Positions 56,530-64,000 of a stretch of 64,000 bases of DNA are shown piece after piece. A program made the position numbers and the translations under genes. The notes below the pieces were generated by a model, which worked only from the letters and a program-made list of their open reading frames with translations, searched no databases and was not told where the DNA came from. This DNA is from Sarocladium kiliense (taxonomy: Eukaryota; Ascomycota; Sordariomycetes; Hypocreales; Sarocladiaceae). Every line of letters begins with the position of its first letter. Within the stretch, counting starts at the first letter, position 1. The DNA lies in contig JAUZTG010000017.1 in the NCBI GenBank assembly GCA_030734395.1, forward strand, positions 434,001-498,000. The letters are read 5' to 3'.

Positions 56530-56754
56530 CTATTGAATTGCGCCATCAGGGATGCAGACCCAAGGTCCTGTTGGGTCGAAGAGGTTCGGCTCCTGCGAGG
56601 TGGATTCCGTGAGCTTCATATAGTTATTTTGGCATTGAGAAGCACTTACCAGTCGTGAACCTGGTTCGCAGATAGGCTTGGCATGACCATGCGGGATGGG
56701 AGTCGCCATTGCAAAGCTGACGCAAAGCGTAGAGAAGATGAGCGCGAACTTCAT
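56530..56754 (-). CDS. Small secreted protein (74 aa)
   Basis: The ATG at 56754 starts a strong signal peptide (M-K-F-A-L-I-F-S-T-L-C-V-S-F-A-M-A) followed by T-P-I-P-H-G-H-A-K-P and about 55 mature residues with three Cys. The frame contains a possible 36-nt in-frame intron (GTAAGT...AAG) after C-E-P-G-S-R-L; removing it would leave two Cys, an even number for one disulfide. Upstream in-frame Met codons (up to 57216) give an unlikely long leader and were not used. Size and leader fit an effector-like or small secreted protein. No homologue is recognised. Confidence 0.6.
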   Translation of the reverse strand: MKFALIFSTLCVSFAMATPIPHGHAKPICEPGSRLVSASQCQNNYMKLTESTSQEPNLFDPTGPWVCIPDGAIQ

Positions 56755-57204
56755 TGTAGTGATGTGACGTTGGTGGGCTTGAGGTGAGAGAAAGCGAATT
56801 ATGATGTGGAAGAAGATGTGGCATGGACAAAGAAGGAATTGGGCCGTTCTTATCATAAGATGGTGTTTTAACACTGAGACAGACGCCCTCGGCAACCTGC
56901 CCTCAATGCCCTCGAAGGAAGGGATTGTGGTCAGCATAGCAGGCAGAGACATCTTCGTTGATGTTGGTGTCTCACGCGCCCTTGGTGGCGGCACCCTGAG
57001 GAAGGGCGACACTGGATTGTCAGCTCTTTCTGAGCAAGCTGAAGAATCAGGGCTGAAATAATCTCCCGGCGAGCCCTGCCAGTGGGCTATCATATATGTC
57101 CTTCCCTCATGGTCGCTGGCCGAGTCCCAGAAGGGGAGCGCGTTGATACACACACCATTTCGTCCTGACCAACTGTTTAGGTTGCGTTTGAGTATCATGC
57201 GTAT

Positions 57205-57276
57205 AATTTTACCCACTATCTTGCCCTCTATCTTGCCTACTATCTTGCCTATTATCTTGCCTACTATTGATCATAT
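57205..57276. repeat. 12-nt periodic intergenic tract, copy 6
   Basis: Units TATCTTGCCCTC, TATCTTGCCTAC, TATCTTGCCTAT, TATCTTGCCTAC start at 57217, 57229, 57241 and 57253, flanked by degenerate units on both sides. This is the cleanest copy of the family. Confidence 0.8.
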
Positions 57277-57468
57277 TCATCTTGCTTTAATTCTGGCGCA
57301 TCGTGATCTTACTTGCAACATTTCCGTAAGTCAATGGACTTGGCATCATCAAGGCCAGTCAGTATCAAGTGGCGGCAATCACCTACCAGTTATGAAGCAA
57401 GTTTAGCTCGCATAGAGTACCATGAGATACCTTTCGAGTCTTCCCAAATGTCCTTTCACTCTTTTTCG

Positions 57469-57478
57469 GGTTCAAACC
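57469..57478 (+). promoter_or_regulatory. B-box-like TFIIIC site upstream of TFC6 homologue
   Basis: GGTTCAAACC fits the B-box consensus GWTCRANNC and lies 149 nt before the TFC6 ATG. The surrounding sequence does not fold as a tRNA. In yeast a free-standing TFIIIC site (ETC6) sits in the TFC6 promoter. A chance match to this short consensus is quite possible. Confidence 0.35.
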
Positions 57479-57514
57479 GTGCTTTTTTTACTGCAAGTTT
57501 TGGAAAAGTGCTCT

Positions 57515-57525
57515 GGGTTAGGGTT
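57515..57525 (+). promoter_or_regulatory. TTAGGG telomere-repeat-like promoter element
   Basis: GGGTTAGGGTT is nearly two units of the filamentous-fungal telomere repeat, 102 nt upstream of the TFC6 ATG. Tbf1-type factors bind such elements in promoters of translation-related genes. Confidence 0.4.
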
Positions 57526-57626
57526 GCGGCGTCAGACCCAGATCGCGTCAAAGTGAAGCAAACATTCCTCGATTGCACCTCACGACAACCCACTACATCT
57601 GAGACGACCTGCACCAATATGCCACC

Positions 57627-59822
57627 ATGAAGATAAGAAAATCCAACCGCGCAAAGCCGCAGAAGAAAGTTGTGGATGTGGATCCGGAAGCCGGATCAGA
57701 CGATGGGATTGAGGCTCAAGCTGGCCCATCAACCCGCGACCAGGATGACGATGAAGACTTCAAGCCGCCATCACCTGCCGCTGATGGAGCTCAGGATGAA
57801 GACCTTGTCGATGCAACAGCAGATCCAATGGACATAGAGTACTCGCATACCGCCGCTAAGGGCGGAGGGGACAGCGATTTCGAAGATGATCAAACCTCTA
57901 GTCCACGCAAAGCTCGCAAGCCCAAGGCGGCCTTAGACGCCAAACGTGAGGCTACCACCAAATCTGGGTATATGGACATCACCACCGCGCGCGGCAACTA
58001 CTTCATCCAAGGCTATACTGGACCATATGACAGAAGTGTCAAAGGCAAAGCAATCATCAGGCTCTGGTATGCTAGCGGCTTAGAAACTGTAAGACGGATG
58101 ATTGCGAGGTGGTATGAGTTATCGGTGCTGCCGCCGAAGATGCCGAACGCGGGGAAGGACGATGAGCTGGGCTTTGGACTGTGGACGCCAGGTCGACATG
58201 AGAAGGAGAGAGCTCTGGCGCAGAAATGGTACAGCCGCATGAAAGCTGCACAAGTCGGCAGGTCTTTCCGCGTTCTGTCCGAGGCCGAAGCCCAGCCATA
58301 TCGTACGATCACGAATGCTTCGTCGATGCCTGTTCTCATCGGGCCAGCGGACTCTCAGTCAGAGCTACATCTCAAATCAGGCGACGCTGTAACCCTATCC
58401 TCAACAGGGGCGCCTGAGAACGACAAGGCAGCTAGTGGCAGGGCAAATGCCGGCTGGCTTCTGGATATCGGTGGCGTTGTTCCATCACTTGCTTGGAAGC
58501 CTGCTGAAGGAGACGGTGGCACAGAACAGATCCTCGCGATGGCAGTGGTCTCACACGTTGATCAGTCGGTGGCCCAGTACCAGAAAGAGTCCCACAATCC
58601 AGAGTTCCAGCAAAATGGAACGATCCAAATCTGGAGCTTTACCGGAGAAGCAACCGAGCAGGGCTATGTAAGGGCGTCGAAGGATCAGGCACGCCGTCTG
58701 AGGACACTGTGTCTTAATAGGGGTCGGGCGAAGAGAGTGCAGTGGAGTCCTACTTGTGGCTTGCTTGCGATTATCTGTGGTGATGGGAGTGTATTCATCG
58801 TGGAGCCTCAGGAGGGCGGGAGCGGTGACTTTGGTAGGTGTTCAGAGATCTGTGGCCAACTTACACTCGAACTAACTATGAGAGCAGAAATGGTAGAGCA
58901 CCCAATCGCCGTCCTGGATCTGGGAGGCGAAAGCACAAAAGCCACGGCCATGACTTGGAACAACTGCAACAGGCTCTCGGTTGGCTACACGGATGGCTCT
59001 ATCGCTCTATGGTCTATCTTTCCCCCACGCCTCCTCTCTCGACATCCCATCCACCACAACCATGTTTTAGATATGGCTTGCGCCTACCCGACCTTCCCTT
59101 ATCTCGTCTCCTCAAGTCCAGTAGGCGGTCCACCCAAGCTGATTGACCTACGGTCGCCCAGTTACGAGACAACTGAGTCGGTCACGGCGTCTGTTCAGAC
59201 AAGCGCTGGACTCATATCGTACAGCGAGCATCTTCTTGGCTTCTTCTTCCCTCTGCCGTCCTCGAATGCCCTCAGCACGGTTGTTGGCTTCGCACACCAT
59301 GCATACTATCCCGTTTCCCGCAGAATTTGTACACCGGATAGTTTCGTGACGTGCATCTCTGCAGGACGCACCCACCCATACCTCCTGATTGGCACCCTCG
59401 ATGGATCGTTATGGTCACTAAATCCACAAGGCGAGCTCTTTGCCGTCAGATACGAAGTATCCGACAGGATCCGCGTCTTCCAGCACGAGCATCGTAGCGC
59501 TGAGTTGTACGAAAAGGGCACACCTGGGTCGGAGCGCGGTGCTTCGCGGATCCTCCAGGGATTCAAGAAGGAGAAGAACCCAAATCCCAGAAACGATGTT
59601 GCGGCTGCGAAGAAGACTGCAAAGAAGGGCAAAGGAAAGGCGGCTACCACTTCTGCAGGTCCAGAAACGTCCAAAGAGGTTATTAATGAGTCCTTGACCA
59701 GACTCACTGCCGTTCAGTGGAATCCAAATCAGGGTTATGGGTGCTGGGCTGCTGCGGCTATGGCATCGGGTTTGGTGAGAATCATGGATCTGGGCTTAGA
59801 GCCAGAAAGTTCGGCAGGATGA
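57627..59822 (+). CDS. TFIIIC subunit TFC6 (tau91 / Sfc6) homologue, WD-repeat protein
   Basis: Two exons (57627-58833, 58888-59822); the 54-nt intron is in frame. Removing it gives 713 aa with the junction D-F-E-M-V-E-H-P-I-A-V-L-D. The N-terminal 110 aa are acidic and basic with K-I-R-K-S-N-R-A-K and S-P-R-K-A-R-K-P. Then comes a beta-propeller: W-L-L-D-I-G-G-V-V-P-S-L-A-W, I-Q-I-W-S-F, V-Q-W-S-P-T-C-G-L-L-A, W-N-N-C-N-R-L-S-V-G-Y-T-D-G-S-I-A-L-W, and V-Q-W-N-P-N-Q-G-Y-G-C-W-A-A-A-A. TFC6 with TFC3 binds the B box of tRNA genes for RNA polymerase III. A Lys-rich insertion (K-K-T-A-K-K-G-K-G-K) lies before the last blades. Its stop is 24 nt from that of the convergent PAQR gene. Confidence 0.85.
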   Translation: MKIRKSNRAKPQKKVVDVDPEAGSDDGIEAQAGPSTRDQDDDEDFKPPSPAADGAQDEDLVDATADPMDIEYSHTAAKGGGDSDFEDDQTSSPRKARKPKAALDAKREATTKSGYMDITTARGNYFIQGYTGPYDRSVKGKAIIRLWYASGLETVRRMIARWYELSVLPPKMPNAGKDDELGFGLWTPGRHEKERALAQKWYSRMKAAQVGRSFRVLSEAEAQPYRTITNASSMPVLIGPADSQSELHLKSGDAVTLSSTGAPENDKAASGRANAGWLLDIGGVVPSLAWKPAEGDGGTEQILAMAVVSHVDQSVAQYQKESHNPEFQQNGTIQIWSFTGEATEQGYVRASKDQARRLRTLCLNRGRAKRVQWSPTCGLLAIICGDGSVFIVEPQEGGSGDFGRCSEICGQLTLELTMRAEMVEHPIAVLDLGGESTKATAMTWNNCNRLSVGYTDGSIALWSIFPPRLLSRHPIHHNHVLDMACAYPTFPYLVSSSPVGGPPKLIDLRSPSYETTESVTASVQTSAGLISYSEHLLGFFFPLPSSNALSTVVGFAHHAYYPVSRRICTPDSFVTCISAGRTHPYLLIGTLDGSLWSLNPQGELFAVRYEVSDRIRVFQHEHRSAELYEKGTPGSERGASRILQGFKKEKNPNPRNDVAAAKKTAKKGKGKAATTSAGPETSKEVINESLTRLTAVQWNPNQGYGCWAAAAMASGLVRIMDLGLEPESSAG

Positions 59823-59846
59823 TACACTTGCGGTGATTGAAAAGCC

Positions 59847-60949
59847 TCAATGGATAGGCTCATCAAGGCACTGGGCAGCCATGATGCCGTGATGGTAGTC
59901 GAAGGCTTTGGCCATACCCCAGAGGAGCTGCGCGAAGGCAATCACCACGAAGCAGTGGAAGATTTGGTGAGAGCTGCCCCAGATATCGAATGTCCCTGGA
60001 GACATTCTTTCCGGAAACCGGAGCTGATGAAGGTCAGTTCGAGTGGCTTGATTATGAAATGGGACAGGGCCGAACTCACGGCATACAGCACGGCACCAAA
60101 GATATTGGATAAGCCGTTAGCTATGACCCAGCTTAGACTCATACGGTCCTCAAGCCCTTGCCAGCCGTATATACTCAAGCCATGCAAAACAGGCACCACT
60201 CCTGAGCATCCGAGGGCGATGAACATAGCGGCTCTGTATGGACGCAGCTCGGGTGTTCGGAACCTCTCGACCCAGGACACCATAGCGCAACCCGTCCCGA
60301 GAAAGGAGATCTACACGATGTCAGACATGTTCAGGAAGAGCTTGGCAAAACGCATCAGAGCTAAGTGACTTACCAGGAACATATACATCGTCATCAGCCG
60401 TGGCTGGCAGTAGAACCCATAGTATAGAGCAGGGGCATAACTCCCAACAATGAGGGCTACGATCCCTGTATAATCAAGCTTATTCCCCCACTTGGCGACA
60501 TCCTCACTATGATCCAACAACGCATGATATGTCGCGCTCATTCCCAGGCAAATCACCGCCCCAGCAAAGAAACACGCAAACACCGCAACATCCTGCCCTG
60601 TCGCAGACTCATGCCGTGGCTTAATCACCCAGTAAAGGTACACAGCCCCTGCAATAGAAATCAACGCGCCGAGCAGGTGAGACCAGATATTCACCGTCTC
60701 ATTGTGTATGCGGAAGACGGACTTGGCGCTACTGGCGTAGGAGTTGCGGTCGGCACGGTAGCCGGAGAGGATGTAGGCGTTGTCGCGACGCCAGGAGGGT
60801 AGGTCGTCCCAGCCAAGGAGGGAGAGGGCCTGTTCGATTTTGTGCTCGACCTGATGAACGGCGTCGCTGAGGTGGGAAGCTATGGAGGAGACGCTGGAGC
60901 GACGGCGAGGCCGGTGGCGAAGGGTTGATTTGGAGTCGGTGGAGGTCAT
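59847..60949 (-). CDS. PAQR-family membrane receptor (adiponectin receptor / Izh-like)
   Basis: Three exons (60949-60374, 60310-60080, 60023-59847) give 327 aa. Family motifs are complete: Y-I-L-S-G-Y-R before helix 1, F-R-I-H-N-E-T-V-N-I-W-S-H-L-L-G, S-A-T-Y-H-A-L-L-D-H-S with the first zinc His, K-L-D-Y-T-G-I, and in the last exon R-F-P-E-R-M-S-P-G-T-F-D-I-W-G-S-S-H-Q-I-F-H with the two further zinc histidines. Seven helices, N-terminus cytosolic and rich in Arg/Ser (R-H-R-P-R-R-R-S-S-V). Yeast relatives (IZH1-4) affect zinc and sterol homeostasis and respond to osmotin. It is likely a zinc-dependent ceramidase-type receptor. Confidence 0.93.
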
Positions 60950-61600
60950 GATGCTGTGAGTGAGAGAAGATGAGATGAAGACATGGGCAAGTGGATGATG
61001 GAAGTCACAGTCAGGGCAGGATGAGAGTGAAGGAGTTCAACAACCACTGATGACGATGCGTGGGCTGATGTTTGGCTAGATCAAATGATGATGGCGAAGG
61101 TGATGAATTATATTTGTTGGGTGTTGAGGTTTCAAGGTGGGTTCGCCCATCACTAACACATGATAAAAACCAGGTCACTTCCGAGGTCGAAGCTTTTCGT
61201 CGATCCTGAAGGGGCCATTTCTTGCATGCCTTGAACTTATCATCTGCGCATTCGGAGGGTTTATCAACATCATACTGGGCAGCCTATTTTGCTAAAGGAG
61301 ATATGAGACAGGTGTCCAGGCTTCGGGCATGTCGGAAGCCGAACATGTTGCCAAGCTGTCAAATCTCATTACAGGGAGCGGTCGAGCATACAGCTGACCA
61401 AGTTCCCTTGACAGTCACGCAATACGACATATTTCACGTGTCTCTGAAGCAAGCAGAATTCCTTTGCCTAGGCTATCGTCCCATGTCCAACGCCAGAGTA
61501 TTCGTCAATGTGTTCGTGATCCCATGCCCATCTCACTTTCTGCCAAGAGCATTGCTGAGAGTCGCTTGTGAACGCCCGCAATGCGCTGGGTATCGGTCGC
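60950..61600. other. Intergenic region
   Basis: 651 nt between the PAQR promoter and the TMA7 3' end. No feature is seen. Confidence 0.45.
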
Positions 61601-61955
61601 TTATTTCTTGCCGCTCTTCTTGATGCCTTGTCCGCCTGTGTTGAGAGGTCCCTTGCCGCCGACCTTGGCAGCCAGTTCCTTGCGAGCCTTCTCCTCTGTA
61701 GACAGGTCAGCAAGATGCTTCTCGCTCCTCGTGGATTATGTCGTAATCTCGGATATCGGAATCTATTCGTACCGGCACGCTTCTTCTCGAGGAAAGCCTG
61801 GTCGTCCTCGTCGAGGTCCTTGTTCTGCTTCTTGGGAGCCTTCAGAGGCTTCGCCTTGCCGCCTAAAGAGAGAAAAGAAGAGGGTCAGCGTAATGCACGA
61901 TCACGAATACTCTGGGTCCGCTCAACAACCTACCTTCTCTGTTGCCGCTGCCCAT
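61601..61955 (-). CDS. TMA7: Translation machinery-associated protein 7 (TMA7)
   Basis: Three small exons (61955-61934, 61862-61773, 61695-61601) total 207 nt, 68 aa, the normal TMA7 length. It reads M-G-S-G-N-R-E-G-G-K-A-K-P-L-K-A-P-K-K, then a D-L-D-E-D-D segment, a Lys/Glu helix, and the invariant C-terminus G-P-L-N-T-G-G-Q-G-I-K-K-S-G-K-K. TMA7 is a ribosome-associated protein of unclear function, conserved from yeast to human (CCDC72). The second and third residues, S-G-N, extend the usual G-G-R-E-G start. Divergent from the PRP4 kinase gene. Confidence 0.95.
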
Positions 61956-62506
61956 GTTGAAAGTGTATCGAGATCGAGATCGAGATCGGAGTATGGTTCG
62001 CAGAGGTCGGCTCTTAGCCCTTCGTGAGGATGCAAGAAGGTATCGCGTTTGGAGTTGTCTCAGCAAAAATTGCGCTTGTCAGCGCGCGGTACGAGGGGCA
62101 GGTGAGGGGCATTGGATACCTGCTCTAGGGTAGTCAGGCTTAGTCAGGTTTGCTCGGGGGGTTCTCGAATCCAACAACCAAATGCGCCGACGATGCCTGG
62201 ACTTTTGACTTCAGCCCAAGGCAACGATCAAGCCCATCGCAGCAACACAAGCTACGAAGACCACTCTGACGCCTCTGCGCATTCACTCTTGTGTCTCATC
62301 TTCCTCTTGACTTGTCGTTCCCGTCGTGACCTCGCACGCAGCGCCACAAGGCTTGCACGACCTCAACACTGAACTGGTTGGGCTCTTGCTCCTCCCTGTA
62401 GATATAATCAGGACTGTCCTCTTGCTGACACTTGGAACTTCCCATCACGAAGATCCCCTGCGCGGGACTCAGCAGTTTCTCTATCCGCCTTCATCCCAAC
62501 TCCGCC
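61956..62506. promoter_or_regulatory. Bidirectional promoter TMA7 / PRP4 kinase, with an ATCGAG microsatellite
   Basis: The 551-nt region between two divergent housekeeping genes. Three and a half ATCGAG units (61967-61988) lie just upstream of the TMA7 start. CT-rich leader sequence precedes the PRP4 kinase ATG. Confidence 0.6.
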
Positions 62507-64000
62507 ATGTCCAGCTCAGACGAAGGCGAGATCGTCGAAAACATTGCACAGAGCTCCAAGGCAACTCCACTGCCGCACCCCGAAGGAAGCGGTGTTGACC
62601 GACGAGACAGACTTTCGAGTAGACACTCGACCCCGGACCACGATTCGGCGTCCCGATATAGCGGCTCATCTCGAAGAAGTCGTTCTCCTAGAGGCTTCAA
62701 GCGATCCCGAGACGAACGCGACAGCTATGGCCGATCTCGGAATGACCCTCGCCAGGGTCGCGCGCAATACGATGACGTGAGAAGAGACGGGTACGGGCGT
62801 GGCAATGATCTACCTTACGATGATTCAGACCGTTCTCCTCGCAGCCGGGACAATCGATACGGTCGCGACCGCGACAGGGACCGTGATAGAGATGACTATC
62901 GTCAACGAGACCGCGATCGACTCCCCGACAAACGACCAAGACATCGGAGCCGCTCACCGCGACGGTATCGGCCTGAGGATGGCCGCCCCAGTGAACGCTT
63001 TGTCCGAGAGGCTGACTCAAGTCGTAGCGGTGCCCCTACTGGGCCCCGACGCGACGACAGAAGGCACAACGGGAGCTCTGCAGACCTGCGGACCACTGTA
63101 GGAAAGGATTCAAATACGTCAAGAAATGGTGCTAAAGACACTCAAGGATCTTCTACTACCAATGGAAACAGCCATGCCCATGGTCAAAGGTACGTCGCTC
63201 GACTACCCGCTCATTCAAAGCTAACCAGCTCTTCTAGCGAGCCTCCGAAGCCCGAGCCTGAAGAGGATTATGAAGAGCCTGAGCCCATCGATGAGGACGC
63301 TGAGATCGAACGTCGCCGCAAAAGGCGCGAAGAGCTCTTGGCCAAGTCAAGCTCTGCGACTCCATTGCTACTCCACGCGGTAGGCGCAGGAGAGAAGGTC
63401 AGACAGATGTCACCGGCTTCGATACCAGCAGACGGTTCATTCAGAGCCTCTCGCGAAGACTCGCCTCAGACCCCTCGAACTCCTGGATTCGGTACGCTCA
63501 ATGCTCCCCAAGTTTGCCAGCCAAGCAAGTCTAACGTGATACCAGGCTTTGAGTCACCCCGCTCACCTGGAGACATTGAAATGCTCTCGGAGAAGGATCT
63601 AATGAACACTCACAATCAAGCCAAACCCGATGAGGAAGACGGTCCATCAGCAGCCGACTACGACCCTACGCTCGATATGAGGGAGGACGAACGGCGTGAT
63701 GAGATGAGGCATGGTCATGTTGTTCTTCACGGTGAGCCACACATCCTCGAGACAACCGAGCAGCAGGCACCAGACAAGGCGACAGACGAACCGAAGAAGC
63801 CCGCCGGCGGCGACGATGACGACGATGAATTCGACATGTTCGCTGAGGACTTCGACGAGGACAAGTACGCCACCAAACCCATCAAGGCCGCTGGGCCTAT
63901 CGAGGCCACTGACGGCGAAACTGTGACGCCCGCGGAGAACAAGGGTGGCATCCTCGAGGGTGACGACAAGGACGGTTACTACAAGATCCGAGTTGGTGAA
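62507..64000 (+). CDS. PRP4-type serine/threonine kinase, N-terminal part (cut by window end)
   Basis: Exons 62507-63189, 63238-63491 and 63546 onward read continuously to the window end (about 460 aa). The N-terminus is M-S-S-S-D-E-G-E-I-V-E-N, followed by a long RS/RD domain (Y-G-R-D-R-D-R-D-R-D-R-D-D-Y, R-S-R-S-P-R-R-Y-R-P), an acidic region (E-P-E-P-I-D-E-D-A-E-I-E-R-R-R-K-R-R-E-E-L-L) and the pre-kinase block D-E-F-D-M-F-A-E-D-F with G-Y-Y-K-I-R-V-G-E. This order is diagnostic of PRP4 kinase (PRPF4B), which phosphorylates Prp1/Prp6 in the tri-snRNP during spliceosome activation in the nucleus. The kinase domain itself lies beyond 64000. Confidence 0.9.
   Translation, partial: MSSSDEGEIVENIAQSSKATPLPHPEGSGVDRRDRLSSRHSTPDHDSASRYSGSSRRSRSPRGFKRSRDERDSYGRSRNDPRQGRAQYDDVRRDGYGRGNDLPYDDSDRSPRSRDNRYGRDRDRDRDRDDYRQRDRDRLPDKRPRHRSRSPRRYRPEDGRPSERFVREADSSRSGAPTGPRRDDRRHNGSSADLRTTVGKDSNTSRNGAKDTQGSSTTNGNSHAHGQRYVARLPAHSKLTSSSSEPPKPEPEEDYEEPEPIDEDAEIERRRKRREELLAKSSSATPLLLHAVGAGEKVRQMSPASIPADGSFRASREDSPQTPRTPGFGTLNAPQVCQPSKSNVIPGFESPRSPGDIEMLSEKDLMNTHNQAKPDEEDGPSAADYDPTLDMREDERRDEMRHGHVVLHGEPHILETTEQQAPDKATDEPKKPAGGDDDDDEFDMFAEDFDEDKYATKPIKAAGPIEATDGETVTPAENKGGILEGDDKDGYYKIRVGE

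Larger units (their letters stand above)
56755..57626. other. Divergent intergenic region with regulatory candidates
   Basis: 872 nt between the small secreted protein and the TFC6 homologue. It contains the 12-nt periodic tract (57205-57276), a B-box-like motif (57469-57478) and a TTAGGG element (57515-57525), listed separately. Confidence 0.55.

Noticed and set aside
57460..57490. tRNA gene suggested by the GGTTCAAACC motif
   Set aside because: No acceptor, anticodon or T stem pairs around it; only the B-box-like string is present.

Overview
The window comes from the nuclear genome of a filamentous ascomycete (Pezizomycotina). Most genes carry short spliceosomal introns of about 45-60 nt with GTAAGT-like donors and CAG/TAG acceptors. 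Fungus-only families are present (Zn2Cys6 regulator, fungal rhodopsin-domain protein, Kex2-type secreted proteins), and there are no bacterial features, tRNA or rRNA genes. Pectin methylesterase modules, a sugar transporter and a phenolic acid decarboxylase suggest a plant-associated or plant-litter life style. The class within Pezizomycotina cannot be fixed from the sequence alone. Exon boundaries below were placed by hand from splice signals and frame closure; where exon lengths are given, they sum to a multiple of three.

Layout. 0-14 kb holds a seven-helix rhodopsin-like membrane protein, a very large secreted protein with five tandem pectin-methylesterase domains (2240 aa, minus strand), and an MFS sugar transporter. 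14.7-29.6 kb is a metabolic block: esterase, DUF1479 oxygenase, kynurenine-type aminotransferase, mitochondrial D-lactate (2-hydroxyacid) dehydrogenase, a divergently transcribed Zn2Cys6 regulator, a second unrelated PLP aminotransferase, and a phenolic acid decarboxylase. 29.7-40.8 kb is mostly housekeeping: a CSC1/TMEM63 channel, a Pro/Ser-rich basic protein, dolichol-phosphate mannose synthase and a short-chain dehydrogenase.

43.2-47.8 kb carries the most unusual gene. It encodes a roughly 1465-aa secreted protein built from nine copies of a cysteine-rich module marked by a C-x-C-C-[W/Y] motif. I do not recognise this module as a described family. It is followed by TRAPPC12, then a tandem pair of related BTB-like genes that both look disrupted, a TENA/THI-4 protein, a capsule-synthesis-type glycosyltransferase, and a small secreted protein. 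The last 7 kb again holds housekeeping genes: TFIIIC subunit TFC6, a PAQR receptor, TMA7, and the start of the PRP4 spliceosomal kinase, which is cut by the window end.

Scattered between genes are six AT-rich tracts sharing a strict 12-nt period (core TATCTTG or TATTCTG). They look like one dispersed repeat family. The TFC6 homologue carries a B-box-like TFIIIC site and a TTAGGG element just upstream, echoing the autoregulatory ETC6 site known from yeast TFC6.
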